Part shown: piece by piece, positions 26,418 through 34,630 of the stretch
Position numbering within the stretch: position 1 is the stretch's first letter
How the letters are laid out: each line of letters begins with the position of its first letter
Assembly (NCBI RefSeq): GCF_007097245.1
Contig: NZ_VJZT01000003.1
Coordinates: 62,001 to 126,000 of the forward strand
Reading direction: 5' to 3'
Source: Flavobacterium restrictum
GTDB taxonomy: Bacteria; Bacteroidota; Bacteroidia; Flavobacteriales; Flavobacteriaceae
DNA: 64,000 nt
Program-made: the position numbers and the translations under genes
The notes under the pieces: generated by a model
The model's input: only the letters and a program-made list of their open reading frames with translations
Told to the model about the DNA's origin: nothing
Database searches by the model: none

Positions 26418-27711
26418 TACAGACAAATTATACGAAAGAAGAAAAAAAAGTGTACCAAACGCTTTGGGAATTTTCAATCCATCGAGTATTCAATCCGCCA
26501 AAGGAGCTATAATTATCGATGCCGACGGCAGAGAATTAATCGATTTTGCAGGCGGAATCGGTGTCAATAATGCAGGACATGGCGTACCAGAAATTATTGA
26601 AGCCATCAAAAATCAAGCAGATAAATTTATTCATGCTTCCTTCAATGTTTCGGTTTACGAACAATATTTAGATTTAACCGAAAAGCTATGCGAAATTTTC
26701 CCTCATGGCGAATCGACCAAAGTGATGTTGACCTTATCAGGAGCCGAATCGGTTGAAAATGCCATTAAAATCGCCCGTGCCGTTACCGGAAAATCAGGTG
26801 TAATTTGTTATGATGGTTCTTTTCATGGACGCACCATGATGGCAATGACCTTGACCTCTAACGTAAAATACAAAGAAGGAGCTGGCCCTTACGCACCCGA
26901 AGTGTACCGATTGGAATATCCGTATTACAAACCGAGTATGAAAAATCGAATGACGGAGGAAGAATTTGATGATTTGATGATTATGAAGTTGCATAAAACA
27001 TTTTCATCAACGGTTTCGATTACACAAACTGCTGCAATTATTTTGGAATTGGTTCAAGGTGAAGGTGGTTTTACCGTGGCTTCCAAAAAATATGTGCAGT
27101 ATTTACGAAAATTTTGTACCGAAAATAATATTTGTTTGATTTTTGATGAGGTGCAATCTGGCTTTGGTCGTACCGGAAAATGGGCGGCTTACGAGCATTA
27201 TGATGTGACTCCAGATTTGTCTACTTGGGCAAAATCAATGGGTGGCGGAATGCCAATAGGTTGCGTTATTGGCAAGCAAGAAATTATGGATGCCATAAAA
27301 CCAGGACTTATTGGAGGTACTTATTTAGGCGGGCCTTTGAGTTGTGTGGCTTCCTTGGCAAGTATTAATTACATGCAAAAAAACAATATCAATGCTGCTG
27401 GTGAAAAAGTGGGTAACATTGTTCGTGATAAATTCAACCAATGGCAAACTGCATATCCAAAAAACATTACAGATGTTCGTGGATTGGGCGCCATGTTGGC
27501 CATCGAATTTTCTAACCCAACAACAGGAATGCCTGACGGTGTTGCCACAAAAGCAATTGTAGATAAATGCCTTGCCAAAGGTTTAATTGTAATTACCTCT
27601 GGAACCTACGGCAATTGTATTCGAATATTGAGCCCTTTATTTATTGAAGACGAAATCTTGGAAAAAGGCTTGGCAATTTTAGAAGAAACGATTCAGGAAG
27701 TCATTTCATAA
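26410..27711 (+). CDS. Class III aminotransferase, second GABA-type enzyme
   Basis: A 433-residue class III transaminase with the same layout as the enzyme at 22.8 kb. Motifs are GGIGVNNAGHGVPEII, SGAESVENAIKIAR, CYDGSFHGRTMMAMTLTSN, LVQGEGGF and IFDEVQSGFGRTGKW. The PLP lysine is K275 in TWAKSMGGGMPIG. Its start ATG lies within the end of the Lrp gene. Glycine-rich GTYLGGPLSC is typical of 4-aminobutyrate or 5-aminovalerate transaminases. A succinate-semialdehyde-type dehydrogenase follows 76 bases later, so the pair can turn a gamma-amino acid into a dicarboxylate. The gap 27712-27787 has no recognised feature. Confidence 0.88.
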   Translation: MNNTDKLYERRKKSVPNALGIFNPSSIQSAKGAIIIDADGRELIDFAGGIGVNNAGHGVPEIIEAIKNQADKFIHASFNVSVYEQYLDLTEKLCEIFPHGESTKVMLTLSGAESVENAIKIARAVTGKSGVICYDGSFHGRTMMAMTLTSNVKYKEGAGPYAPEVYRLEYPYYKPSMKNRMTEEEFDDLMIMKLHKTFSSTVSITQTAAIILELVQGEGGFTVASKKYVQYLRKFCTENNICLIFDEVQSGFGRTGKWAAYEHYDVTPDLSTWAKSMGGGMPIGCVIGKQEIMDAIKPGLIGGTYLGGPLSCVASLASINYMQKNNINAAGEKVGNIVRDKFNQWQTAYPKNITDVRGLGAMLAIEFSNPTTGMPDGVATKAIVDKCLAKGLIVITSGTYGNCIRILSPLFIEDEILEKGLAILEETIQEVIS

Positions 27712-27787
27712 ATTTTAAAATCCGTAATAATCTGTGTTTTCGCGGTAGCGAATCCGTTTTATCAGCGTACAATTTTTAATTAACAAC

Positions 27788-29209
27788 ATGAGAAAACAAT
27801 ATATAAATGGTGAATGGTGTGACGCAATTGACGGCGCAACATGGGAAGTACAAAGTCCCGCTACCGAAGAAATTTTAGACAACGTACCTTTTGGAAACGC
27901 TACTGATTGCAAAAAAGCCATTGCATCGGCTTCTATTTCATTTCAAACTTGGAAAAAGACAACGCCGTATTATAGAGCGGAATTTTTGAAAAAAACGGCC
28001 GATTATATTCGGGCAAATGCGGAGGCTTTCGCCAAAGAAACATCATTGGAAACAGGAAAACCAATGCTCGAATCTCGTGGGGAATGGCAAGTTTCAGCCA
28101 ACCTTTTTGAATGGTATGCCGAGGAAGGAAAACGCAGTTATGGCCGCGTGATTCCATCCAGTAGAATCGATAAACGTTCCATGGTTATATACCAACCATT
28201 AGGTGTTGTAGGTGTCATTACCGCTTGGAATTTCCCCGCTTATAATCCTGCAAGAGCAGTTGCAGCCGCATTAGCAGCGGGTTGTAGTGTCGTAATGCGT
28301 GGTTCAGAATTTACGCCTTTGTCGAGTTTTAATTTGGCAAAAGCCCTACATGAATCTGGAATTCCAAAAGGAGTTTTCAACCTAATCAACACGGAACCAG
28401 TTTCAACAGGAACAGAGATGATTGAAAATCCGTTATTGGCTAAAATCAGCTTTACGGGAAGCACACGTGTTGGTAAGATTTTGATGGACGGCGCTTCTAA
28501 AACTTCGACTAAATTATCCTTGGAATTAGGAGGAAATGCGCCTGTAATTATTGATAAAGATGTTGATGTTGATGCCATTGCGCACCAAGCAATAATAGCC
28601 AAATTAAGAAATTGCGGTCAAGTTTGTGTTTCGCCACAGCGTTTTTATGTGCATTCCAGTATTTTTAACCAATTTGTTTCGGTTGTAAAAGAAGATATTT
28701 CAAAATTGAAAACGGGTGTAAATGGTGGTGACATCGATTTTGTAGGGCCGTTAATTAATAAAACACAACAAAACCATTCCTTGGCAATGCTTGAAAAAGC
28801 CAAAAGTGAAGGAGCAATTATACATATTGGTGGAGAAAAATCAGAAAAAGGATTTTTTGTACATCCAGCATTAATTGAAGCGAGACAAAATCAAGGGTTT
28901 ATAAAAACGGAAGTTTTTGGGCCATTAATGATCGTAATTCCGTTTGATACACAAGAGGAAGTTATCGAATGGGCAAATGACACGGAATATGGTTTGGCTT
29001 CCTATGTTTTTACCAATCATATTAAAAATGCAAATGTGTATGCCGAAAACCTTGAATTTGGTATGGTGGGCATCAACGAATGGGCTGCTCATGGAACGGA
29101 ATTGCCTTTCGTAGGAATAAAAAGCAGCGGAATTGGTCACGAATCGGGTTCCGAAGGATTGAAAGAATATTTAGAGATGAAATTGATCAGTTACGGAAAT
29201 ATGTCTTAA
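27788..29209 (+). CDS. NAD(P)-dependent succinate-semialdehyde-type dehydrogenase
   Basis: A 473-residue aldehyde dehydrogenase with the catalytic cysteine C280 in NCGQVCVSPQRF and the general base in LSLELGGNAPVII. Further motifs are PLGVVGVITAWNFPAYNPAR, AKISFTGSTRVGKIL, EVFGPLMIVIPFD, and NEWAAHGTELPFVGIKSSGI with GHESGSEGL. The pattern matches the GabD group (succinate-semialdehyde dehydrogenase). It would complete GABA degradation started by the aminotransferase upstream. Three other aldehyde dehydrogenases lie in the island, so glutarate- or malonate-semialdehyde activity cannot be excluded. It is cytoplasmic. Confidence 0.87.
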   Translation: MRKQYINGEWCDAIDGATWEVQSPATEEILDNVPFGNATDCKKAIASASISFQTWKKTTPYYRAEFLKKTADYIRANAEAFAKETSLETGKPMLESRGEWQVSANLFEWYAEEGKRSYGRVIPSSRIDKRSMVIYQPLGVVGVITAWNFPAYNPARAVAAALAAGCSVVMRGSEFTPLSSFNLAKALHESGIPKGVFNLINTEPVSTGTEMIENPLLAKISFTGSTRVGKILMDGASKTSTKLSLELGGNAPVIIDKDVDVDAIAHQAIIAKLRNCGQVCVSPQRFYVHSSIFNQFVSVVKEDISKLKTGVNGGDIDFVGPLINKTQQNHSLAMLEKAKSEGAIIHIGGEKSEKGFFVHPALIEARQNQGFIKTEVFGPLMIVIPFDTQEEVIEWANDTEYGLASYVFTNHIKNANVYAENLEFGMVGINEWAAHGTELPFVGIKSSGIGHESGSEGLKEYLEMKLISYGNMS

Positions 29210-29215
29210 TATATA

Positions 29216-29241
29216 CCTGACAAGTTTTAAAAACCTGTCAG
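29216..29241. repeat. Intergenic palindrome, CCTGACA type
   Basis: CCTGACAAG then TTTTAAAA then CCTGTCAG forms a hairpin (CTGACA at 29217-29222 with TGTCAG at 29236-29241, and an inner GTTTTAAAAAC). It is a short hairpin between the dehydrogenase and GNAT genes, similar in plan to the CCTGCAAGG palindromes further right. It has no clear T-tail and may stabilise message ends. Confidence 0.5.
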
Positions 29242-29258
29242 ATATAAATCATCAAATT

Positions 29259-29909
29259 ATGAAAAAAGAAATTTTAGGCAAATACATTTTGCAAACCGCC
29301 ACGCCAGAATATGCCAATCAAGAAGCAGAATTGCAAAAAATTGTTTTTCCAACTTTATCGGAAGAAGAATTGATGACCGAAGCGCAGTATAAAAGACATA
29401 TTGAAATTTTTCCTGAAGGGCAAATGATAGTTTTGGATGGCGACAGAGTTATTGCAGCGACAACTACTTTGATGCAGAATTATCACAAAGGACATCATAC
29501 TTTCTTGGAAATTTCAGATAATTTATGGTTGGGAACACACGACCCAAAAGCCGACTGGCTATATGGTTTAGACGTTTCTGTTCATCCTGATTATCAAGGA
29601 AAAGGAATTGGTAGAGAAATCTATAATGCGCGTCAAGAAGTGGCTAGAGCAATGGGAACTAAAGGTCAAATGACCGCCGGAATGCCTATTGGATTTGATA
29701 AAGTAAAAGACCAAATGACAATTGCAGAATATTGCGAAAAATTAATAAAAGGCGAAATTATTGATCCAACTGTTACTGCTCAAACCAAATGTGGATTTAT
29801 TCTCGTAGAACCATTATTTGATTATTTAGATGACCCAAGGAGCGGAAATTGTTCGGTTTTGATGTATTGGCCTTTGGATCCAAATACAAAATTGAGCGAA
29901 CATCATTAA
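29259..29909 (+). CDS. GNAT acyltransferase, paralogue 3 of 3
   Basis: A 216-residue GNAT related to the tandem pair at 21.5-22.8 kb but more distant. Shared blocks in order are VFPTLSEEELMTEAQYKRHI, FPEGQMIV, DWLYGLDVSVHPDYQGKGIG (motif A, Q-x-x-G-x-G), GQMTAGMPIGFDKVKDQMTI, DPTVTAQTKCGF and VLMYWPLDPN. The same rare subgroup appearing three times in one island, each time beside an aminotransferase or dehydrogenase, argues that acylation is part of the pathway. It lies 49 bases after the dehydrogenase and 106 before the polyamine-binding protein. That gap holds only a small inverted repeat (CGGTCTTTGACCG near 29964). Confidence 0.85.
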   Translation: MKKEILGKYILQTATPEYANQEAELQKIVFPTLSEEELMTEAQYKRHIEIFPEGQMIVLDGDRVIAATTTLMQNYHKGHHTFLEISDNLWLGTHDPKADWLYGLDVSVHPDYQGKGIGREIYNARQEVARAMGTKGQMTAGMPIGFDKVKDQMTIAEYCEKLIKGEIIDPTVTAQTKCGFILVEPLFDYLDDPRSGNCSVLMYWPLDPNTKLSEHH

Positions 29910-30015
29910 AAAAATACTCCAAGAATGCTCCGTAAAGTCTCCGACTTTGAGGATGTGATCAACGGTCTTTGACCGAAGTTAAACTGTTTTTCTATTAACA
30001 AAAACTATAAACCAC

Positions 30016-31113
30016 ATGAAAAAAATTGCATTATCAGTATTAGTAATTGCAGGCTTGTTTACAAGCTGTGGCAAAAAAACAGAAGAAGCTAAAGCTGAAA
30101 CGATTGATTTAGAAGCTTTAAAAGGATCTACTTTGAACATTCTAGCTTGGGAAGGATATGCTGATGCTTCCTTTACCAAAGCATTTGAAGAAAAATACGG
30201 AGTTACTGTCAAAGGAACTTATTTTGGTTCTTCTGATGAATTGGTTTCCAAATTACAAAGTGGTGGTGGTGCAAGTTATGATGTGATTACGCCTTCTTCG
30301 GATGTAGCGGGATATATTGTTTCTTCGGATTTGGTGGAGCCATTAGCAACGGATGAATTAACAGCTTGGGCAACACTTTCTCCTGTATTAAAAGGAATGA
30401 AAGACGTTCAAAAAGACGGTAAAACATACGGTATGCCTTTTACTTGGGGGCCCGATTATTTAATTTATAATGCGGATGTAATTAAGGAAACGCCAACCTC
30501 ATGGAATCTTTTCTTTGACCCAAAATACAAAGGAAAAATCGCCATGTACGATGATATTTCCTCTATTTATTTAGCCGCACAATTGTTGGGATATGACAAA
30601 ACGGATCAATCGGTTTTATACAATTTGACCGAAGAACAATTGGCTGCTTGTAAAGCAAAATTAGTGGAATTAAAACCACAAGTGCGTAAAAACTGGGCTT
30701 CGGCTGGGGAATTAGACAATTTGTTCAAAAACAAAGAAGTAGTTGCTGCCGTGGGATGGCCATTGACACCTGCCAATTTAAATAAGCAAGGAATGAACAT
30801 CAAAGCTGTAATTCCTAGTGAAGGCGCTACAGGTTGGATTGACCGTTTAATGATTGTTAAAGGTGCTAAAAACAAGCAATTAGCCCAACTTTGGTTAGAG
30901 TATGTTTCGCAACCAGCAGTTATGGCACAAATAGCAGAATTCACACAATATTATGTTTCAAATCCCGCTGCAAATGCGCTTTTGACTCCAGAAACTCAAA
31001 AATTAATGGATGTGGCGAGTATGGATTCTATGTTTAAAACCTTGAATTTCTGGCAACCTGTGAAAAATAGAAAACGCTACAATGAAATTTGGAGCGAAGT
31101 AAAAAATCAATAA
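30016..31113 (+). CDS. potD: PotD-like polyamine-binding lipoprotein
   Basis: A 365-residue substrate-binding lipoprotein (TSC, lipidated cysteine 18, then GKK). The PotD/PotF fold shows LNILAWEGYADASFTKAFEE at the mature start, YDVITPSSDVAGYI, TYGMPFTWGPDYLIYN, and ASAGELDNLF, with VGWPLTPANL in the C-terminal lobe. In PotD proteins acidic and aromatic side chains in these regions clamp spermidine or putrescine. It should deliver polyamine to the PotBC permease encoded from 32.9 kb. The binding-protein gene is separated from the permease genes by a CoA-transferase and an unknown gene, an unusual order for a pot operon. Confidence 0.9.
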   Translation: MKKIALSVLVIAGLFTSCGKKTEEAKAETIDLEALKGSTLNILAWEGYADASFTKAFEEKYGVTVKGTYFGSSDELVSKLQSGGGASYDVITPSSDVAGYIVSSDLVEPLATDELTAWATLSPVLKGMKDVQKDGKTYGMPFTWGPDYLIYNADVIKETPTSWNLFFDPKYKGKIAMYDDISSIYLAAQLLGYDKTDQSVLYNLTEEQLAACKAKLVELKPQVRKNWASAGELDNLFKNKEVVAAVGWPLTPANLNKQGMNIKAVIPSEGATGWIDRLMIVKGAKNKQLAQLWLEYVSQPAVMAQIAEFTQYYVSNPAANALLTPETQKLMDVASMDSMFKTLNFWQPVKNRKRYNEIWSEVKNQ

Positions 31114-31123
31114 ATAATTCTAT

Positions 31124-31157
31124 CAACCTGCAAGGTTTTTAGAGCTTTGTAGGTTTG
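31124..31157. repeat. Intergenic palindrome, CCTGCAAGG type (copy 1)
   Basis: CAACCTGCAAGG at 31124-31135 faces a near-complement (CTTTGTAGGTTTG, 31145-31157) across a short T-rich centre. The same motif occurs twice more, at 32265-32299 and 32824-32857. It lies just after potD and may also act as a weak terminator or message-end hairpin. Confidence 0.6.
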
Positions 31158-31175
31158 ATTTATTGAGATTTAAAA

Positions 31176-32252
31176 ATGAATAAACAAGAATTATTTGCTG
31201 ATTTAAAAGTAGTTGAACTTGCCGGAGTTTTGGCTGGTCCAGCGGTTGGAATGTTTTTCGCCGAACTCGGAGCGACCGTTTTTAAAGTGGAGAACCCATC
31301 CAATAATGGTGATATAACGAGGAGTTGGCGTTTGGAAACAGAAAGTGAAAATGGGCAATCGGGCTATTATAGTAGTGTGAATTATATCAAAAAAATCATT
31401 TGGGCAGATTTGAAAAAAGCAGATGATTTGGAAATAATAATGGGCCACATTGCTACTGCTGACGTTGTGATTTCAAATTTCAAACCTTCATCGGCTAGAA
31501 AAATGGGATTGGATTCGGAAACTTTGAGAAATAAATTTCCAAAATTGATTTACGCTCAAATTAGTGGTTATGGTATTGCAGATGATACTCCCGCATTTGA
31601 TGTGGTTTTGCAAGCAGAAGCGGGTTTTATGTACATCAATGGAGAAGCGGATGGAATTCCGTTAAAAATGCCAATTGCATTGATTGATATTTTGGCAGCA
31701 CATCAATTAAAAGAAGCAATATTGGTGGCTTTATTGCAACGTTCTAAAACTGGTTTGGGTTCAATTGCACATATTTCGTTATATAATGCGGCACTTTCAT
31801 CATTGGCAAATCAGGCGACAAACTATTTAATGGGCAATGAAATTCCACAACGAATGGGAAGTTTACATCCAAATATTGCGCCTTACGGAGAAACATTTTA
31901 TACCAATGATGGAAAAGCAATTGTGCTTGCTGTTGGGAATGACAAGCAATTTGTATTGCTATGTAAATGCTTGAATATAAAAAATGTTGCAGATTTCGAT
32001 TTGTATAAATCAAATTCTCTTCGGATTCAAAATCGAATGGAATTGGGGAAAATATTGGCAAAAGCATTTTTGAAATTTGATAGCACAACACTATTAGCAG
32101 CCTTGAAAAATAATAATGTTCCATGTGGAGATATTCGTTCGATGGACGAAGTTTTAGATAACGAAACCGCGCAAAAATTGATTTTATCAGAAACCTTAAA
32201 AGACGGCCAAATCACAAAACGAATGGCTACGGCAGTTTTTGATATTTATTAA
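31176..32252 (+). CDS. Family III CoA-transferase (CaiB/BaiF type)
   Basis: A 358-residue CaiB/BaiF family CoA-transferase. These enzymes move CoA from one acyl-CoA to a carboxylic acid through an enzyme-aspartyl anhydride. The catalytic aspartate is D142 in TPAFDVVLQAEAG. Supporting motifs are VVELAGVLAGPAVGMFFAEL, GATVFKVENP, VISNFKPSSARKMGL, YAQISGYG and HPNIAPYGETF. It is about 40 residues shorter than typical members, with the C-terminal swap region ending early. It could activate a carboxylate intermediate such as an N-acyl or omega-amino acid to its CoA ester. It is flanked by polyamine transport genes in the same direction. Confidence 0.87.
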   Translation: MNKQELFADLKVVELAGVLAGPAVGMFFAELGATVFKVENPSNNGDITRSWRLETESENGQSGYYSSVNYIKKIIWADLKKADDLEIIMGHIATADVVISNFKPSSARKMGLDSETLRNKFPKLIYAQISGYGIADDTPAFDVVLQAEAGFMYINGEADGIPLKMPIALIDILAAHQLKEAILVALLQRSKTGLGSIAHISLYNAALSSLANQATNYLMGNEIPQRMGSLHPNIAPYGETFYTNDGKAIVLAVGNDKQFVLLCKCLNIKNVADFDLYKSNSLRIQNRMELGKILAKAFLKFDSTTLLAALKNNNVPCGDIRSMDEVLDNETAQKLILSETLKDGQITKRMATAVFDIY

Positions 32253-32264
32253 ATAAAATAGAGG

Positions 32265-32299
32265 TTTTCCTGCAAGGTTTTTTTTAACCTTGTAGGTAT
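32265..32299. repeat. Inverted repeat, left copy, flanking an unknown gene
   Basis: The 35-base sequence reads TTTTCCTGCAAGG, eight T, then AACCTTGTAGGTAT. It is itself palindromic (CCTGCAAGGTT at 32269-32279, AACCTTGTAGG at 32286-32296). Its reverse complement recurs at 32824-32857 with a single base missing. It starts 13 bases after the CoA-transferase stop. Confidence 0.8.
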
Positions 32300-32333
32300 A
32301 TTTGATAGTTAGGCATCATTTTAAAACAACTTT

Positions 32334-32786
32334 ATGGAAAAACCATTTAGATTAGAAGAAGGTATATATTTTGAAGATTCTAAACAAATGCTTGTTTGGG
32401 GAGAAAGTTTTGAAGAATTACATAAAATTGATAATCCAGAAATAAGTGAAAATGGTGACACCCTAAAATGGTATGGTAAATTATGTTTAGACGGTCAAAA
32501 GTTAAATGTAATTGTATATAAAAACCAGTACACGAATAAAAAAGGAATTCTAGAACTTATAAATTTTGAAGAAGAAAAAGAAAATCAATTAACAATTTAT
32601 AAAACCGCCGAAAAATATTCTGCTTTCTTTGAAAAATATTTTGGAGAACCAAGTCAGACTAAAACAATATATGGAAGAACTACAGAGCTTTGGAATATTA
32701 GTGATTTACAAATAATTCTTGGAATTGGAGAAAGATTTTCAGACTTTCTAATTTTTGGAATGCATTATGGTGAAAATTTTTATTAG
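32334..32786 (+). CDS. Unknown 150-residue protein in a repeat-flanked cassette
   Basis: I do not recognise this protein. It is 150 residues, has no signal peptide or membrane helix, and is acidic, with charged stretches (FEEEKENQL) and aromatic ends (ELWNISDLQIILGIGERF then FGMHYGENFY). The size and composition resemble small cytoplasmic immunity-type or phage-defence-associated orphans, but no motif proves that. It interrupts the polyamine uptake genes, between the CoA-transferase and the first permease gene. It is bounded on both sides by nearly identical inverted palindromes at 32265 and 32824, as if inserted as a unit. Coding is supported by the long open frame without a credible competitor. 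Confidence 0.6.
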   Translation: MEKPFRLEEGIYFEDSKQMLVWGESFEELHKIDNPEISENGDTLKWYGKLCLDGQKLNVIVYKNQYTNKKGILELINFEEEKENQLTIYKTAEKYSAFFEKYFGEPSQTKTIYGRTTELWNISDLQIILGIGERFSDFLIFGMHYGENFY

Positions 32787-32823
32787 CTCAAAGAATATTA
32801 AAACAAAGCTTCGGTACGAATGA

Positions 32824-32857
32824 ATACCTACAAGGTTAAAAAAAACTTGCAGGAAAA
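32824..32857. repeat. Inverted repeat, right copy, flanking an unknown gene
   Basis: ATACCTACAAGGTT, eight A, then CTTGCAGGAAAA is the reverse complement of the left copy at 32265-32299 except for one deleted C. The asymmetry between the GCAAG and GTAGG arms gives polarity, so the two copies are truly inverted and not merely the same palindrome. It lies 38 bases after the unknown gene. Confidence 0.8.
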
Positions 32858-32916
32858 AGAGAAATAGTAAATACATTAATAATGTATTTGCTGTATTTCA
32901 TAAAAGGAAATTACAA

Positions 32917-33762
32917 ATGAAAAAAAGAAGTAAATACCTATTGATTTTTCCACTTTTACTGTGGTTATTCCTGTTTTTGGTATTGCCATATCTTTTCATT
33001 TTGACACAAAGCATATTAGCAACAGATGATTTTGGTAAAGTGGTATATACCTTGAATTTTGATTCTTACATCAAGATTTTTACCAATCCTTTGTATTACG
33101 AAACGCTCACAAGAACCTTTATTTATGCCATAATCGTAGCTTTGGCTTGTATTGTATTAAGTTTGCCTTTGGCTTATTTTATTGCTTTCAAAGTGACCAA
33201 ACACAAGTCGTTTTATTATACTTTAATCGTTTTGCCTTTTTGGATGTCCTACATTGTTAGGGCTTATGCTTGGAAAATTATTCTTGGAGAACAAGGTGTT
33301 TTGAATTCCTTTTTTATGTATTCGGGGGTGATTAAAAAACCCTTAAGTTTTATTTTATATTCTGATTTCTCGGTACTACTTTGTTTGATTTATATTTTTT
33401 TGCCTTTCGTTTGTATTCCTATTTACACTTCATTTGAACAAATATCCAAATCATTGGTAGAAGCCAGTAAAGATTTAGGAGCGAATTCTTGGACAACTTT
33501 TAGAAAAATTATTTTTCCTTTAATCTTACCCGGAGTCATATCTGGTGGGACATTAGCATTAGTTTTAACACTTGGAGATTTTCTTGCGGCATCGCTTTTG
33601 GGAGGACCTAATACCCTTTTTATTTCGAATATTGTTCAAAATTTATTTGGTACTTCCAATGACAAACCATTAGGGTCAGCAGTTGGAGTGGTTTTATTAG
33701 TTTTGGTTTTTCTGTTGTTAGAAATATCCTCTCGTTATGAGAAAAAACACGAAACACAGTAA
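32917..33762 (+). CDS. potB: PotB-like polyamine ABC permease
   Basis: A 281-residue inner-membrane permease with six hydrophobic segments, the first at about residues 8-31 (LLIFPLLLWLFLFLVLPYLF). The coupling motif that docks the ATPase is EASKDLGANSWTTFRKIIFP (EAA loop, about residues 187-206). The length and the motif FWMSYIVRAYAWKIILGEQG match PotB/PotH. It forms a heterodimer with PotC to move spermidine or putrescine inward. PotC begins 92 bases further on, and that gap contains no gene. Confidence 0.92.
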   Translation: MKKRSKYLLIFPLLLWLFLFLVLPYLFILTQSILATDDFGKVVYTLNFDSYIKIFTNPLYYETLTRTFIYAIIVALACIVLSLPLAYFIAFKVTKHKSFYYTLIVLPFWMSYIVRAYAWKIILGEQGVLNSFFMYSGVIKKPLSFILYSDFSVLLCLIYIFLPFVCIPIYTSFEQISKSLVEASKDLGANSWTTFRKIIFPLILPGVISGGTLALVLTLGDFLAASLLGGPNTLFISNIVQNLFGTSNDKPLGSAVGVVLLVLVFLLLEISSRYEKKHETQ

Positions 33763-33854
33763 ATAATTAGCAATTTCAAAATTCAATAGTAGTATAAACA
33801 AGCAATTAGAATAAAAATTTTAAATGGGAATAATGCCAAAAGTAAAAACAAAAC

Positions 33855-34628
33855 ATGAAAAAAGTTAGAGCCTTTATTATCTCCTTTTCAGCCTTTTCGG
33901 TGTTGTGGTTTTTGTATTTTCCTATAGTCATTATTATGTGGTTTTCATTCAATAAAGACTCTGTTTCTTCGTTTCCTATTGCTCATTATTCCATGGATTG
34001 GTATGTAAAATTATTTCACAATCAATCGATGATGCAAGCGGTACGAGTTAGTTTTTTTATTGCTATTTCCAGTACAATTGCAGCATTAATTATTGGAATT
34101 CCATCGGCGTATGCCTTGCACAAATACAATTATTTTGGAAAAAGTCTTTTATTGAAAATTATTTTATTGCCCATCACGCTTCCCGGAATTGTAACAGGTG
34201 TGGCCATGTTGAGCTTTTTTCCAATGCTGGGAATTCCATTGTCATTAGAAGCGGTTTTAATTGGACATACCACTTTTTTGATAGCCATTATGATTACCCA
34301 AATTTTGGCACGTTTCAAGAAATTAGATCCGTATTTAGAAATGGCAGCTTTCGATTTGGGCGCAAGTCCATTGCAAGCTTTTTTTAAAGTCATTTTACCC
34401 AATATAAAAACAGCTATTATTGGTGCCGTTTTATTGTCATTGGTGCTTTCTATGGATGAAATTCCAGTGACATTTTTCTTGATTTCAAGAGAAAATACCT
34501 TGCCAATTGAGATTTACGGAATGATGCGTCGTGGCATTACACCCGAAGTGAATGCAGTAGCGACTTTGGTTTTTTTGGTATCATCTACGGCGATTTTTAT
34601 GTCGTTAAAATTTAATAAGGAGCAGTAA
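33855..34628 (+). CDS. potC: PotC-like polyamine ABC permease
   Basis: A 257-residue permease with six predicted helices and the EAA loop [20 protein letters not shown] (about residues 162-181). The amino end ([19 protein letters not shown]) is typical of PotC/PotI, and [19 protein letters not shown] is conserved in the last periplasmic part. It pairs with PotB upstream and is followed after 2 bases by the ATPase gene, so the two are translationally linked. Confidence 0.93.
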   Translation: MKKVRAFIISFSAFSVLWFLYFPIVIIMWFSFNKDSVSSFPIAHYSMDWYVKLFHNQSMMQAVRVSFFIAISSTIAALIIGIPSAYALHKYNYFGKSLLLKIILLPITLPGIVTGVAMLSFFPMLGIPLSLEAVLIGHTTFLIAIMITQILARFKKLDPYLEMAAFDLGASPLQAFFKVILPNIKTAIIGAVLLSLVLSMDEIPVTFFLISRENTLPIEIYGMMRRGITPEVNAVATLVFLVSSTAIFMSLKFNKEQ

Positions 34629-34630
34629 GC

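Noticed and set aside
29940-29975. Small inverted repeat with CGGTCTTTGACCG before potD as a terminator
   Set aside because: The stem is only 5 bp with a 3-base loop and lacks a T-run, so it is too weak to call.
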